DNA of 7,510 nt from Alphaproteobacteria bacterium (GCA_020441605.1 JAGRLX010000114.1:1-7510), one strand, 5' to 3'. Positions 1 to 6,414 are shown, counted from the first letter of the stretch. Numbers and translations are program-made. The notes: generated by a model not told the origin, from the letters alone.

Positions 1-189
1 CCCTGGGTGCATGTGAAGCTGACGCTGGTCCTGCTGTTGGCGCTGCATTACATCTGGACCGGCGTTCTGGTCCGGCGCGCGACACGGGGGGAGTTCCGCG
101 AATCCGATCTTTTCCTGCGCGTTTTCAACGAGATCAGCGTGGTGGCCGTGATCGCGATCCTTTGGGTCGTGGTGGTCAAGCCGTTCTGA
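1..189 (+). CDS. hemJ: HemJ/CopD-family membrane protein, C-terminal fragment (5' end outside window)
   Basis: The reading frame is open from base 1 and ends at TGA 187-189, so only the last 62 residues are seen. Visible features are PWVHVKLTLVLLL at the start, a basic loop (VRRATRGEFRES), then RVFNE and a final hydrophobic helix ending in VVVKPF. The xWxHVKL segment, the RxFNE motif and the VVVKPF tail are hallmarks of the HemJ family (oxygen-independent-type protoporphyrinogen IX oxidase, formerly UPF0093), which belongs to the same superfamily as CopD. HemJ is an inner-membrane protein that oxidises protoporphyrinogen IX to protoporphyrin IX, the step after coproporphyrinogen oxidase. The GTG at base 7 is internal to the family alignment and is not a start. 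The neighbouring hemF supports a heme role, but a CopD-like paralogue cannot be excluded from the tail alone. It lies 61 nt upstream of ychF on the same strand. Confidence 0.78.
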   Translation, partial: PWVHVKLTLVLLLALHYIWTGVLVRRATRGEFRESDLFLRVFNEISVVAVIAILWVVVVKPF

Positions 190-240
190 CGCTTGCCTCG
201 CCCCCCTGCCTGCCCTAGAAGCGCGACCGATCTTAGCGCC

Positions 241-250
241 GGAGGGTAGG
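241..250 (+). promoter_or_regulatory. Ribosome binding site of ychF
   Basis: GGAGG at 241-245 lies 5 nt before the ATG at 251. This is the only strong Shine-Dalgarno in the ychF-hydratase-hydratase-methyltransferase run, which fits translational coupling of the later genes. The 61-nt gap upstream shows no clear promoter or terminator. Confidence 0.7.
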
Positions 251-1348
251 ATGGGTTTCAGGATGGGCATCGTCGGGCTGCCGAACGTGGGCAAGTCCAC
301 CCTTTTCAACGCGCTGACGAAAACCGCCGCCGCGCAAGCCGCGAATTTTCCCTTCTGCACCATTGAACCGAACGTGGGCGACGTGGCCGTGCCGGACCCG
401 CGTCTGGACCAGCTGGCCGCCATTGCCGGATCGAAGCAGATCATCCCGACGCGGATCACCTTCGTCGATATCGCGGGCCTTGTGCGCGGCGCGTCCAAGG
501 GTGAGGGGCTGGGCAACCAGTTCCTTGCCAATATCCGCGAGGTCGACGCCATCGCCCATGTGGTGCGCTGCTTCGAGGATGGCGATATCACCCATGTCGA
601 AGGCAAGATCGATCCGATCGCCGATATCGAGACCATCGAGACCGAGTTGATGCTGGCCGATCTCGACAGCCTCGAAAAGCGCATCGTCAATATCGAGAAG
701 AAGGCGAAGCAGGGCGACAAGGAAGCCAAGGAACTGGCTGATCTCATGGGCCGCGCCCTGGTGCTGCTGCGTGAGGGCAAGCCCGCCCGCCTGGTCGAGC
801 GCAGCGCTGAGGAAGAGAAGACCTTCCGCGGCCTGGGGCTCTTGTCCTCGAAGCCAGTGCTCTACGTCTGCAACGTCGAGGAGGCGAGCGCCGACAAGGG
901 CAATTCCTTCTCGGCCCTGGTATTCAAGCGCGCCGAAGAGGAGGGCGAGGTGGCGGTGGTCGTCTCGGCCAAGATCGAGAGCGAGATCGCGGTGCTGCCC
1001 GAGGCCGACCAGAAGGATTATCTGGAAGCCGTGGGGCTTTCCGAGCCGGGTCTCAACCGGGTCATCCGGGCGGGCTACGACCTCCTGCATCTGGTGACCT
1101 ATTTCACCGTCGGGCCGAAGGAGGCTCGGGCCTGGACCATCACCACGGGAACCCGCGCGCCCGGTGCGGCCGGTGTGATTCACACGGACTTCGAGAAGGG
1201 TTTTATCCGGGCCGAGACCATCGCCTACGGCGACTATGTCGCGGGCAACGGCGAGGCTGGCGCGCGCGATGCCGGCAAGTTCCGGCTTGAGGGCAAGGAT
1301 TACGTCGTGCAGGATGGCGATGTCATGCATTTCCGTTTCAATACCTGA
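251..1348 (+). CDS. ychF: Ribosome-associated ATPase of the Obg family, YchF (OLA1-type)
   Basis: The product has 365 residues, the usual full length for YchF. In order it shows the P-loop GLPNVGKST (residues 9-17), a long switch region, the G3 motif DIAGL (73-77) followed by a glycine-rich GASKGEGLGNQF stretch, a helical coiled-coil insert (about 130-195), a G4 position reading N208-V-E-E211, a G5-like SAK (239-241), and a C-terminal TGS domain (about 280-363) ending GDVMHFRFN. NxxE instead of the GTPase NKxD is the known signature that makes this family prefer ATP. YchF binds ribosomes and is linked to translation control and oxidative stress response. The start at 251 gives the family-typical MGF..GIVGLPNVGKST beginning and is preceded by GGAGG at 241-245; the next in-frame ATG (263) would cut into the first beta strand. 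The three downstream genes follow with almost no spacing. Confidence 0.97.
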   Translation: MGFRMGIVGLPNVGKSTLFNALTKTAAAQAANFPFCTIEPNVGDVAVPDPRLDQLAAIAGSKQIIPTRITFVDIAGLVRGASKGEGLGNQFLANIREVDAIAHVVRCFEDGDITHVEGKIDPIADIETIETELMLADLDSLEKRIVNIEKKAKQGDKEAKELADLMGRALVLLREGKPARLVERSAEEEKTFRGLGLLSSKPVLYVCNVEEASADKGNSFSALVFKRAEEEGEVAVVVSAKIESEIAVLPEADQKDYLEAVGLSEPGLNRVIRAGYDLLHLVTYFTVGPKEARAWTITTGTRAPGAAGVIHTDFEKGFIRAETIAYGDYVAGNGEAGARDAGKFRLEGKDYVVQDGDVMHFRFNT

Positions 1349-1350
1349 CG

Positions 1351-1794
1351 ATGCTCCATTACGAGGACTATCCCGTCGGTCTCGAGATCGATCTCGGTAG
1401 CCATCACGTGACCGCCGAGGAGATTATCGATTATGCCCGCGAATTCGATCCGCAGCCTTTCCATCTCAGCGAAGCCGCCGGCAAGCAATCGATCCTCGGC
1501 GGGCTTGCGGCCTCGGGCTGGCAGTCGAGCGCGATCCTGATCCGCCTGGCCGTCACCGGCATGGCCAACAAGTCGGCTGCTATGGCCTCCAACGCCATGG
1601 ACGAGGGCCGATGGATCAGGCCGGTGTTTGCCGGTGAGACCCTCCACGGCAAGGGCACGGTCATGGCCCGCCGGGTGTCCGCCAAGCGTCCCGAGATGGG
1701 CATCCTCACCATGCGCTGGGAGCTTTGCAACGATAAGGGCGAGCCCAAGGTCGAGATTACCGGCGTCCAGTTCATCCGGGTGCGCAATCCATGA
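1351..1794 (+). CDS. MaoC-like hot-dog hydratase, first of a tandem pair
   Basis: The 147-residue protein has the single hot-dog layout of MaoC/(R)-specific enoyl-CoA hydratases. The hydratase motif is visible as YAREFDPQPFHL (28-39), with the presumed catalytic dyad D33 and H38 at the same five-residue offset as D31/H36 of the Aeromonas (R)-hydratase. It is followed by GLAASGW (51-57), which stands where many relatives have AHGM, and a later WIRPVFAGE segment that forms the core of the fold. These enzymes add water across a 2-enoyl thioester; the substrate here cannot be read from sequence. The ATG lies 2 nt after the ychF stop with no visible Shine-Dalgarno, so it probably depends on ribosomes leaving ychF. 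Its stop overlaps the next start as ATGA. The family call is firm; the specific reaction is inferred. Confidence 0.9.
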   Translation: MLHYEDYPVGLEIDLGSHHVTAEEIIDYAREFDPQPFHLSEAAGKQSILGGLAASGWQSSAILIRLAVTGMANKSAAMASNAMDEGRWIRPVFAGETLHGKGTVMARRVSAKRPEMGILTMRWELCNDKGEPKVEITGVQFIRVRNP

Positions 1795-2282
1795 TGGGGC
1801 TCTTTCTCGATGAACTCGAGCCGGGCATGAGCTGGGACCTCGGCACCTATGCCTTTACGGCGGAAAATATCGTCGCCTTCGCGAAGAAGTATGATCCGCA
1901 ATATTTCCATCTCGATGCGGAGGCGGCCAAGGCAGGTCCTTTCGGCAAGCTCTCGGCCAGCGGCTGGCACACCGCTTCGGCCTGGATGAAATGCTACATC
2001 GCCGCCAACCAGGCAGCGGAAGCGGCACTGCGGGCTGAAGGCCGGATGCCCGCCACCACGGCGCCATCGCCAGGCTTCAGCAATCTCAAATGGCTGAAGC
2101 CCGTCTGTCCCGGCGATGTGATCCGCTACCGGACGACGGTGACCGGCAAGCGCGAACTGGCGACACGGCCAGGATGGGGGCTCCTGTTCTCCTACAACGA
2201 AGGCGTCAATCAGGCGGGCGAACTGGTCTTCTGCTTCGATGGCAAGGTCTTCGTGCCGATGAAGAGCGGGACCGATGGTTGA
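1791..2282 (+). CDS. MaoC-like hot-dog hydratase, second of a tandem pair
   Basis: The product has 163 residues and the same plan as its upstream neighbour: TAENIVAFAKKYDPQYFHL (23-41) with candidate catalytic D35 and H40, then KLSASGWHTA (53-62), then a SNLKWLKPVCPGD block near residue 100. The shared pattern TAExI..A..[FY]DPQxFHL plus ASGW shows that the pair belongs to one subfamily, but the sequences differ widely outside the motifs, so they are old paralogues. Both keep the Asp/His dyad, unlike hydratase heterodimers in which one subunit is inactive. The start overlaps the previous stop (ATGA at 1791-1794); an ATG at 1794 is an alternative one codon later. The end overlaps the following methyltransferase start by 8 nt. 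Whether the two form a heterodimer is an open inference. Confidence 0.9.
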   Translation: MMGLFLDELEPGMSWDLGTYAFTAENIVAFAKKYDPQYFHLDAEAAKAGPFGKLSASGWHTASAWMKCYIAANQAAEAALRAEGRMPATTAPSPGFSNLKWLKPVCPGDVIRYRTTVTGKRELATRPGWGLLFSYNEGVNQAGELVFCFDGKVFVPMKSGTDG

Positions 2283-2985
2283 GCCCTGGCCGAAGGAAAG
2301 GATCGAGGCGCTCCTGCGCAGCGAGGATTATTCCTATCAGCGGATCGAGCTGCCCCACGGCCTGATGACACCCGGCAAGGCGCGCGCTGCCTCCGCCGCC
2401 CAGATCTTTCCAGATGATCTCACCGGCAAGACGGTGCTCGATCTCGGCTGTAACCACGGCTTCTTCTGTTTCGAGGCGGTGAAGCGCGGTGCTGCCCGTG
2501 TCGTGGGCATCGACTACAGCCCGGAAATCATCCGCCGGGCAAAGCTCCTGGCGGAGGCCATGGGCGTGACGGTCGAATTCGAGGTGCGCGACATCAACCA
2601 CCAGCCGATCACCGAGCGCTTCGACTATGTTCTGTGCCTGAACCTGCTGCACCATCTCGATGATCCGCTCCTGCAACTTGATCGTCTCATGCGCGCGGCG
2701 GACGAGCGCCTGGTGCTGGAAGTGGCGGGCGTCTCGCTGTTCGACTATGTCCGCCGGCTTGAGGTCATGCCGCTATTCGGCTTCCTGATGGGGGCCTTTC
2801 CGGTAATCTATGTGGCGCGGGTGGCGGCCAAGCGCGATGCGCCGGCCAAGCTCAAATATTATTTCACCCGCAAGGCAATGCGAAGGTTGTTCGCCTTCCG
2901 CAGCGATCTCTATCCGACGGTGGAATTTCCGCGTTCGCCCCACAAGGGCCGCTACCTGGTCATCGCCCACCGCCGTCGCGGCTGA
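2275..2985 (+). CDS. Class I SAM-dependent methyltransferase, CmoB-like fold type, substrate unknown
   Basis: The 236-residue protein has a Rossmann-type methyltransferase domain. Visible features are an N-terminal segment ELPHGLMTPG (25-34) resembling the lead-in of CmoB/DUF1698-type enzymes, motif I VLDLGCNHGF (54-63) for SAM binding, acidic D80 in VGIDYS after beta 2, RDIN (105-108), and motif IV FDYVLCLNLLHHLDDP (116-131). After the core there is an unusual hydrophobic run, about 164-181 (MPLFGFLMGAFPVIYV region), flanked by Arg/Lys-rich stretches, then an Arg-rich end. It is shorter than CmoB (about 320 residues), so tRNA wobble-uridine modification should not be assumed. The start ATG overlaps the preceding hydratase stop (ATGGTTGA), indicating coupling. 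The hydrophobic segment may place it at the membrane or near a lipid-like substrate. No specific function is claimed. Confidence 0.85.
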   Translation: MVEPWPKERIEALLRSEDYSYQRIELPHGLMTPGKARAASAAQIFPDDLTGKTVLDLGCNHGFFCFEAVKRGAARVVGIDYSPEIIRRAKLLAEAMGVTVEFEVRDINHQPITERFDYVLCLNLLHHLDDPLLQLDRLMRAADERLVLEVAGVSLFDYVRRLEVMPLFGFLMGAFPVIYVARVAAKRDAPAKLKYYFTRKAMRRLFAFRSDLYPTVEFPRSPHKGRYLVIAHRRRG

Positions 2986-3009
2986 GGCGGGCAGCTCCCC
3001 TGATCTCAG
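2982..3009. other. 20-nt gap between convergent genes with a weak inverted repeat
   Basis: CTGAG (2982-2986) and CTCAG (3005-3009) can pair across a GC-rich spacer between the methyltransferase stop and the apt stop. There is no T run on either strand and the stem is only five base pairs, so this could be a feeble bidirectional terminator or chance. Confidence 0.2.
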
Positions 3010-3551
3010 TGCCCCTCGAACCCCACGAGGGTATGAACCTTGACGCCCTTGGCCTTGAGCTTCGCCGCGCCGCCCAGGTCCGGCAGGTCGATCACGAAGG
3101 CCGCCGCCACCACTTCCCCACCCGACTTGCGGATCAGGTCGATTGCGGCACCCGCCGTGCCGCCGGTGGCGATGAGATCGTCGACCAGCAGCACCCGGTC
3201 GCCCTTCTGGATGGCGTCGGCATGGATCTCGATGGTGTCGACGCCATATTCGAGCTGATATTCCTGGCCGATCACCTTCGATGGCAGCTTGCCTTTCTTG
3301 CGGATGGGAATGAAGCCGCGTCCGAGATTGTGCGCGACGGCACCGCCAAGGATGAAGCCGCGCGCCTCTATTCCTGCCACATAGTCGATCTCGCCCTTGA
3401 GAAAGGGCCACGCCAGTTCGTCCACCGCGGCACGGAAGCCGTGCAGGTTGGCAAGCAGGGTGGTGATGTCGCGGAACATGATCCCGGGCTTGGGATAGTC
3501 GGGAATGGTGCGGATATAGCGTTTGATGTCGAAGCCGTTGCGCAGATCCAT
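3006..3551 (-). CDS. apt: Adenine phosphoribosyltransferase
   Basis: Starting at the ATG whose first base is 3551, the protein has 181 residues, close to the 180-183 usual for bacterial Apt. It shows [21 protein letters not shown] near the N-terminus, the adenine pocket region AGIEARGF, the flexible loop IRKKGKLPS (about 83-92), and the PRPP-binding motif [14 protein letters not shown] (about 120-133) with the paired aspartates D124-D125. It converts adenine and PRPP to AMP and PPi in purine salvage, in the cytoplasm. The frame stays open upstream to a GTG at 3575, but that start would overlap the end of hemF and add eight residues the family lacks. The ATG at 3551 has GAGGGG (3556-3561) just before it, so it is preferred. 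With this start apt lies 14 nt after hemF and is probably co-transcribed with it. Confidence 0.96.
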   Translation of the reverse strand: MDLRNGFDIKRYIRTIPDYPKPGIMFRDITTLLANLHGFRAAVDELAWPFLKGEIDYVAGIEARGFILGGAVAHNLGRGFIPIRKKGKLPSKVIGQEYQLEYGVDTIEIHADAIQKGDRVLLVDDLIATGGTAGAAIDLIRKSGGEVVAAAFVIDLPDLGGAAKLKAKGVKVHTLVGFEGH

Positions 3552-3561
3552 GATGCCCCTC
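3552..3561 (-). promoter_or_regulatory. Ribosome binding site that decides the apt start
   Basis: On the minus strand GAGGGG (3556-3561) precedes the ATG at 3551 by about 4-6 nt. The upstream GTG at 3575 lies inside hemF and has no comparable signal. Confidence 0.6.
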
Positions 3562-3565
3562 GCGA

Positions 3566-4423
3566 TTATGGCCACTTTACCGCAGGCGGCATGGAGGACA
3601 AGATCGAGTCCACATTGCCGCCGGTCCGGAGGCCAAACAGTGTGCCGCGGTCGTAGAGCAGGTTGTATTCGACGTAACGGCCACGGCGGATGAGCTGTTC
3701 CTCGCGATCAGCCTCGGTATGGGCAATCGCCATGTTACGGCGGACCAGCGCGGGATAGATGGCGCGGAAGGCGCGGCCCACGTCCTGGGTGAAGGCGAAG
3801 TCCGCGTCCCAGTCGCCGGAATTGAAGTGATCATAGAAGATGCCGCCGATGCCGCGTGGCTCGTTGCGATGGGGCAGGAAGAAATAGTCGTCGCACCAGG
3901 CCTTGAATCGCGGGTAGTCCGCCACCGCATGACGCTCGCAGGCGGACTTCATGGCGGCGTGGAAGTCCACGGTGTCGGGGTGATCCTGGGTGCGCCTCCG
4001 GTCGAGCACGGGGGTCAGGTCGGCGCCGCCGCCGAACCATGTTTTGGTCGTCACGATGAAACGGGTGTTCATGTGGACGGCGGGAACGAAAGGGTTCCAC
4101 GGATGGATGATGAGCGAGATGCCGCTCGCCCAGAAACGCGGATCCTCTTCTGCGCCGGGAATTTGCTTGCGGAACTCCGGTGAGAATTCGCCGAAGACGG
4201 TCGAGCAATGCACCCCGGCTTTCTCGAAAACCTTGCCGTGCAGCATCGACATGACTCCGCCGCCGCCGGCGGGCCGGTCCCAGGACTTGCGGACGAATCG
4301 AGCACCAGGAAGGGTGCCCGCCGCTTCATCTTCAATGGCCTCGAGATCGGCGCAGATGTCATCGCGCAAATGCTCGAACCAGGCCTTGGCTGCGGCCTTC
4401 CTTGCGTTCAGATCCTCGGTCAT
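3566..4423 (-). CDS. hemF: Oxygen-dependent coproporphyrinogen III oxidase, aerobic
   Basis: The 285-residue product matches the usual length (E. coli about 299) and carries the family signatures in order: [18 protein letters not shown] (53-70) and [24 protein letters not shown] (107-122), [10 protein letters not shown] (129-138), [21 protein letters not shown] (about 174-194), and the C-terminal block [19 protein letters not shown] (247-265) containing the conserved Asp (D258), then [13 protein letters not shown]. The enzyme oxidatively decarboxylates two propionate side chains to make protoporphyrinogen IX using O2, in the cytoplasm as a homodimer. Its product is the substrate of HemJ, whose probable gene is at the left edge. 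The ATG at 4423 is chosen because it gives a family-like N-terminus, though no clear Shine-Dalgarno is visible (GGATTGACCTG precedes it). Its presence implies an aerobic lifestyle. apt follows closely. Confidence 0.97.
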   Translation of the reverse strand: MTEDLNARKAAAKAWFEHLRDDICADLEAIEDEAAGTLPGARFVRKSWDRPAGGGGVMSMLHGKVFEKAGVHCSTVFGEFSPEFRKQIPGAEEDPRFWASGISLIIHPWNPFVPAVHMNTRFIVTTKTWFGGGADLTPVLDRRRTQDHPDTVDFHAAMKSACERHAVADYPRFKAWCDDYFFLPHRNEPRGIGGIFYDHFNSGDWDADFAFTQDVGRAFRAIYPALVRRNMAIAHTEADREEQLIRRGRYVEYNLLYDRGTLFGLRTGGNVDSILSSMPPAVKWP

Positions 4424-4574
4424 CAGGTCAATCCGAGTGATGAAATCGAATACAGTTCATAAAGCATTTACCATAAGTTTTGAGAGCAACCATGGGTAGT
4501 ATTTCGTTAGCAAGTGGCTGCAATGTTACCGGTTGTTTTCTTGATGTCACCTTTCGGTCGGAAAGGAGGTCCTT
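4424..4574. promoter_or_regulatory. AT-rich divergent control region between hemF and the TadG-like gene
   Basis: By hand count this 151-base region is about 42% GC, and 4441-4510 is about 34% GC, in sharp contrast to the surrounding high-GC genes. It must contain the hemF promoter on the minus strand and the TadG-like promoter on the plus strand. No convincing -35/-10 pair with 16-18 nt spacing was found on either strand. A direct repeat CATAA occurs at 4458-4462 and 4472-4476, spaced 14 nt start to start, and TTTACCAT (4467-4474) resembles the CtrA half-site TTAACCAT at 7 of 8 bases. Both are weak hints only. Confidence 0.55.
4562..4574 (+). promoter_or_regulatory. Near-perfect ribosome binding site of the TadG-like gene
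   Basis: AAAGGAGGT at 4562-4570 matches the full anti-Shine-Dalgarno complement, with the GGAGG core 5 nt before the ATG at 4575. It is the strongest site in the window and suggests efficient translation once the gene is transcribed. Confidence 0.85.
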
Positions 4575-5954
4575 ATGCCCGTGCTGTCCAAGTTCCGCTA
4601 CTCCCAGTCTGGGAATGTCGCCATAGTCTTCTCGCTGGCCATCGTGCCAGTCTTGCTGGCGGCGGGGGCGGGGCTTGACATGATCAGGGCCAACCAGGCC
4701 CGCACGGTGTTGCAGGCCGCCGCCGATGCCGCGGCCCTTGCCGCCGGCTCTTCGGATCGCACCACCAGCGCCGAGCTTGAGAAGATTGCCGAAGACTATG
4801 TCTTTGCCAATGGCCTCGAGACGGCGCTCGATTCGATCGATCAGGTCAAGGCGCTGAATCTCGGAGCCACTGGAGCCTTCCGCGTCACTCTGAAGGGGAA
4901 GGTCAAGACATCCTTCATGGCGCTCGCGGGCATCAAGACCCTCGACGTCGACGCGGCATCCGAGGTCAAGCGGGGCACTTCGGGTCCCCTTGAAATGGTG
5001 CTCGCCCTCGACACCACCTATTCGATGACCGAGAATGACAAGATCGGCACACTGAAGACTGCTGCCAAGAGTCTCGTTAGCGCGGTCATGACCTCGGACA
5101 CGGTCAAGGTTGGCCTGGTGCCGTTTTCCGACTACATGAATATCGGCGTGAAGTACAAGGATGAGTCTTGGGTCGACGTCCCGGCTGATGAGAATGTCAG
5201 CTACGAGTCCTGCGATTACAGCTATCCCAACAGGTCGGGCTGCTCGGTCCAGACCACCTGCTATGCCGATGGCGTGCCCTACTCCTGCCATTACGAGACC
5301 TGCACATACTGGGGCGACCCGGTCAAGACTAACTGCACCAATGTCTCCTACACGGATACCTGGGACGGATGCGTCGCGGCCCGCGAAGAAGCTCTCCACG
5401 CCTCGATCGGCAGTCTGAACAAGCCCTATCCGGGCAGACTCTGGACCTGCGGACCGGAAATCATGGCGCTCACCAACAATAAGACGGCGCTCACCGACGC
5501 CATCGACGCCATGTATCCTTCGGGCAACACCCATATTCCCTCAGGGCTGATCTGGGGCTGGAACATGATCACGGCGGCCGCGCCCCTGACCGAGGCCCTG
5601 ACCACCGGACAGATCAACGCCAAGGGCGGCAAGAAGGCCCTGGTTCTGATGACCGATGGCGCCAACTCGAGTTCACCCTACACCGATGGCAACTACGGAC
5701 CCCACGCGGATACCAAGTATGGCAACGGCACCTATACCGACAATCTGACCGCCACTCTCTGCCAGAACCTCAAGAACGACGGCGTCGTGGTCTACACCGT
5801 CCTGTTCGATGTGACCGACAGCAATATCGAGACCCTGCTGCGCAATTGCGCCAGCAACCCCAGCAACAGTTTCGTGGCGAATGATGCGGCCGAACTGATC
5901 ACCGCCTTCAAGAACATCGGTGTATCGCTGACCCAGTTGCGCCTCACGAAATAG
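4575..5954 (+). CDS. TadG-like envelope protein: Tad_N segment plus von Willebrand A domain with Cys-rich insert
   Basis: The 459-residue product begins with SGNVAIVFSLAIVPVLLAAGAG (12-33), a membrane segment followed by LDMIRANQARTVLQAAADAAALAAG. This is the typical start of Flp/Tad pilus-associated TadE/G-like proteins (Tad_N), with the rest outside the cytoplasmic membrane. A vWA domain follows. Its beta strand MVLALDTTYSM gives a MIDAS-like D146-x-T148-x-S150, the later NTHIPSG region (T319) may supply the second loop, and VLMTDGAN (357-364) supplies D361. Between about 205 and 295 lies a Tyr- and Cys-rich insert with eight cysteines (213, 223, 229, 238, 243, 254, 266, 292); C396 and C425 are the only others. 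A role in pilus assembly, adhesion or surface sensing is inferred from the family. No other tad gene is in view, so it is an orphan here. Its stop overlaps trmL tail to tail. Confidence 0.85.
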   Translation: MPVLSKFRYSQSGNVAIVFSLAIVPVLLAAGAGLDMIRANQARTVLQAAADAAALAAGSSDRTTSAELEKIAEDYVFANGLETALDSIDQVKALNLGATGAFRVTLKGKVKTSFMALAGIKTLDVDAASEVKRGTSGPLEMVLALDTTYSMTENDKIGTLKTAAKSLVSAVMTSDTVKVGLVPFSDYMNIGVKYKDESWVDVPADENVSYESCDYSYPNRSGCSVQTTCYADGVPYSCHYETCTYWGDPVKTNCTNVSYTDTWDGCVAAREEALHASIGSLNKPYPGRLWTCGPEIMALTNNKTALTDAIDAMYPSGNTHIPSGLIWGWNMITAAAPLTEALTTGQINAKGGKKALVLMTDGANSSSPYTDGNYGPHADTKYGNGTYTDNLTATLCQNLKNDGVVVYTVLFDVTDSNIETLLRNCASNPSNSFVANDAAELITAFKNIGVSLTQLRLTK

Positions 5955-6414
5955 GCGGAACGGACGGAAAGCCGCCGGTCTGGCGCAGGGCCTCGCCGAC
6001 GACCATGGCGCAGGCCAGCGCCACGTTGAGCGATCTGAGGCCCGGCCGCATGGGAATTAGCAATCTGGCGCTGGAGGCGGCGTGTACTTCGGCGGGGACG
6101 CCGGCCGATTCGCGCCCCATGAGCAGAATGTCGCCCGGCCGGAAGGTGAAATCCACGTAGGAGCGGGCGGCCCGCGTCGTCATCAGGATCATCCGCCGCC
6201 CTTCAGTGTCCTTGCGGAAGGCCTGCCAGGAGGCATCTCGGTGAACCTCGGCCTGGTCGAGGTAGTCCATTCCGGCCCGTTTCAGCCCGGAATCGGACCA
6301 AATGAAGCCCGCCGGCTCGATGATCCGGAGTTTCAGACCCAGGCAGGCCGCCATGCGCATGATGGTGGCGGTGTTGGGCGCGATATCCGGTTGATAGAGG
6401 GCAATCTCGATCAT
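5944..6414 (-). CDS. trmL: tRNA (cytidine/uridine-34-2'-O)-methyltransferase, SPOUT family
   Basis: From the ATG at 6414 the protein has 156 residues, matching E. coli TrmL (157). It starts MIEIALYQPDIAPNTATIMR, with the conserved N14 and R20. It has the SPOUT trefoil-knot motifs LLMGRESAGVP (97-107) and IPMRPGLRSLNVALACAMV (120-138), which bind SAM and form the dimer interface. TrmL 2'-O-methylates the wobble nucleotide of certain leucine tRNAs in the cytoplasm. The frame stays open upstream to 6462, but those 16 extra residues are not found in the family and the ATG at 6414 is preceded by GGGGAAG. The last 11 bases overlap the end of the TadG-like gene on the other strand. It is divergent from petA. 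Confidence 0.95.
   Translation of the reverse strand: MIEIALYQPDIAPNTATIMRMAACLGLKLRIIEPAGFIWSDSGLKRAGMDYLDQAEVHRDASWQAFRKDTEGRRMILMTTRAARSYVDFTFRPGDILLMGRESAGVPAEVHAASSARLLIPMRPGLRSLNVALACAMVVGEALRQTGGFPSVPPIS

Noticed and set aside
190..250. Terminator or promoter between the HemJ-like gene and ychF
   Set aside because: The 61 bases are C-rich with no stem-loop, T run or -10-like element, so nothing can be supported except the ychF ribosome binding site.
233..1330. A 365-residue open frame on the minus strand opposite ychF
   Set aside because: It mirrors ychF codon for codon, as expected in GC-rich DNA where third-position G/C removes antisense stops. It shows low-complexity Gly/Arg/Leu/Asp content and no recognisable domain, while ychF is certain.
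2206..2676. A 156-residue minus-strand frame opposite the methyltransferase start
   Set aside because: It overlaps two well-supported coding regions and has no family signature.
2982..3009. Intrinsic terminator between the methyltransferase and apt
   Set aside because: The stem is five base pairs with a long loop and no T run on either strand, so it is listed only as a weak inverted repeat.
3009..3656. A 215-residue plus-strand frame across apt and the end of hemF
   Set aside because: Both minus-strand genes are unambiguous enzymes. This frame has no motif and spans their junction.
4467..4474. Possible CtrA half-site TTTACCAT
   Set aside because: There is one mismatch to TTAACCAT and no second half or TTAA-N7-TTAA partner. 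A single eight-base near match is expected by chance in an AT-rich stretch, so it was not called as a site.
4428..5534. A 368-residue open frame on the minus strand opposite the TadG-like gene
   Set aside because: It shows repeated Gly/Arg/Asp-rich shadow composition and no motifs, and it covers the AT-rich control region. The plus-strand frame has a perfect ribosome binding site and clear Tad_N and vWA domains.
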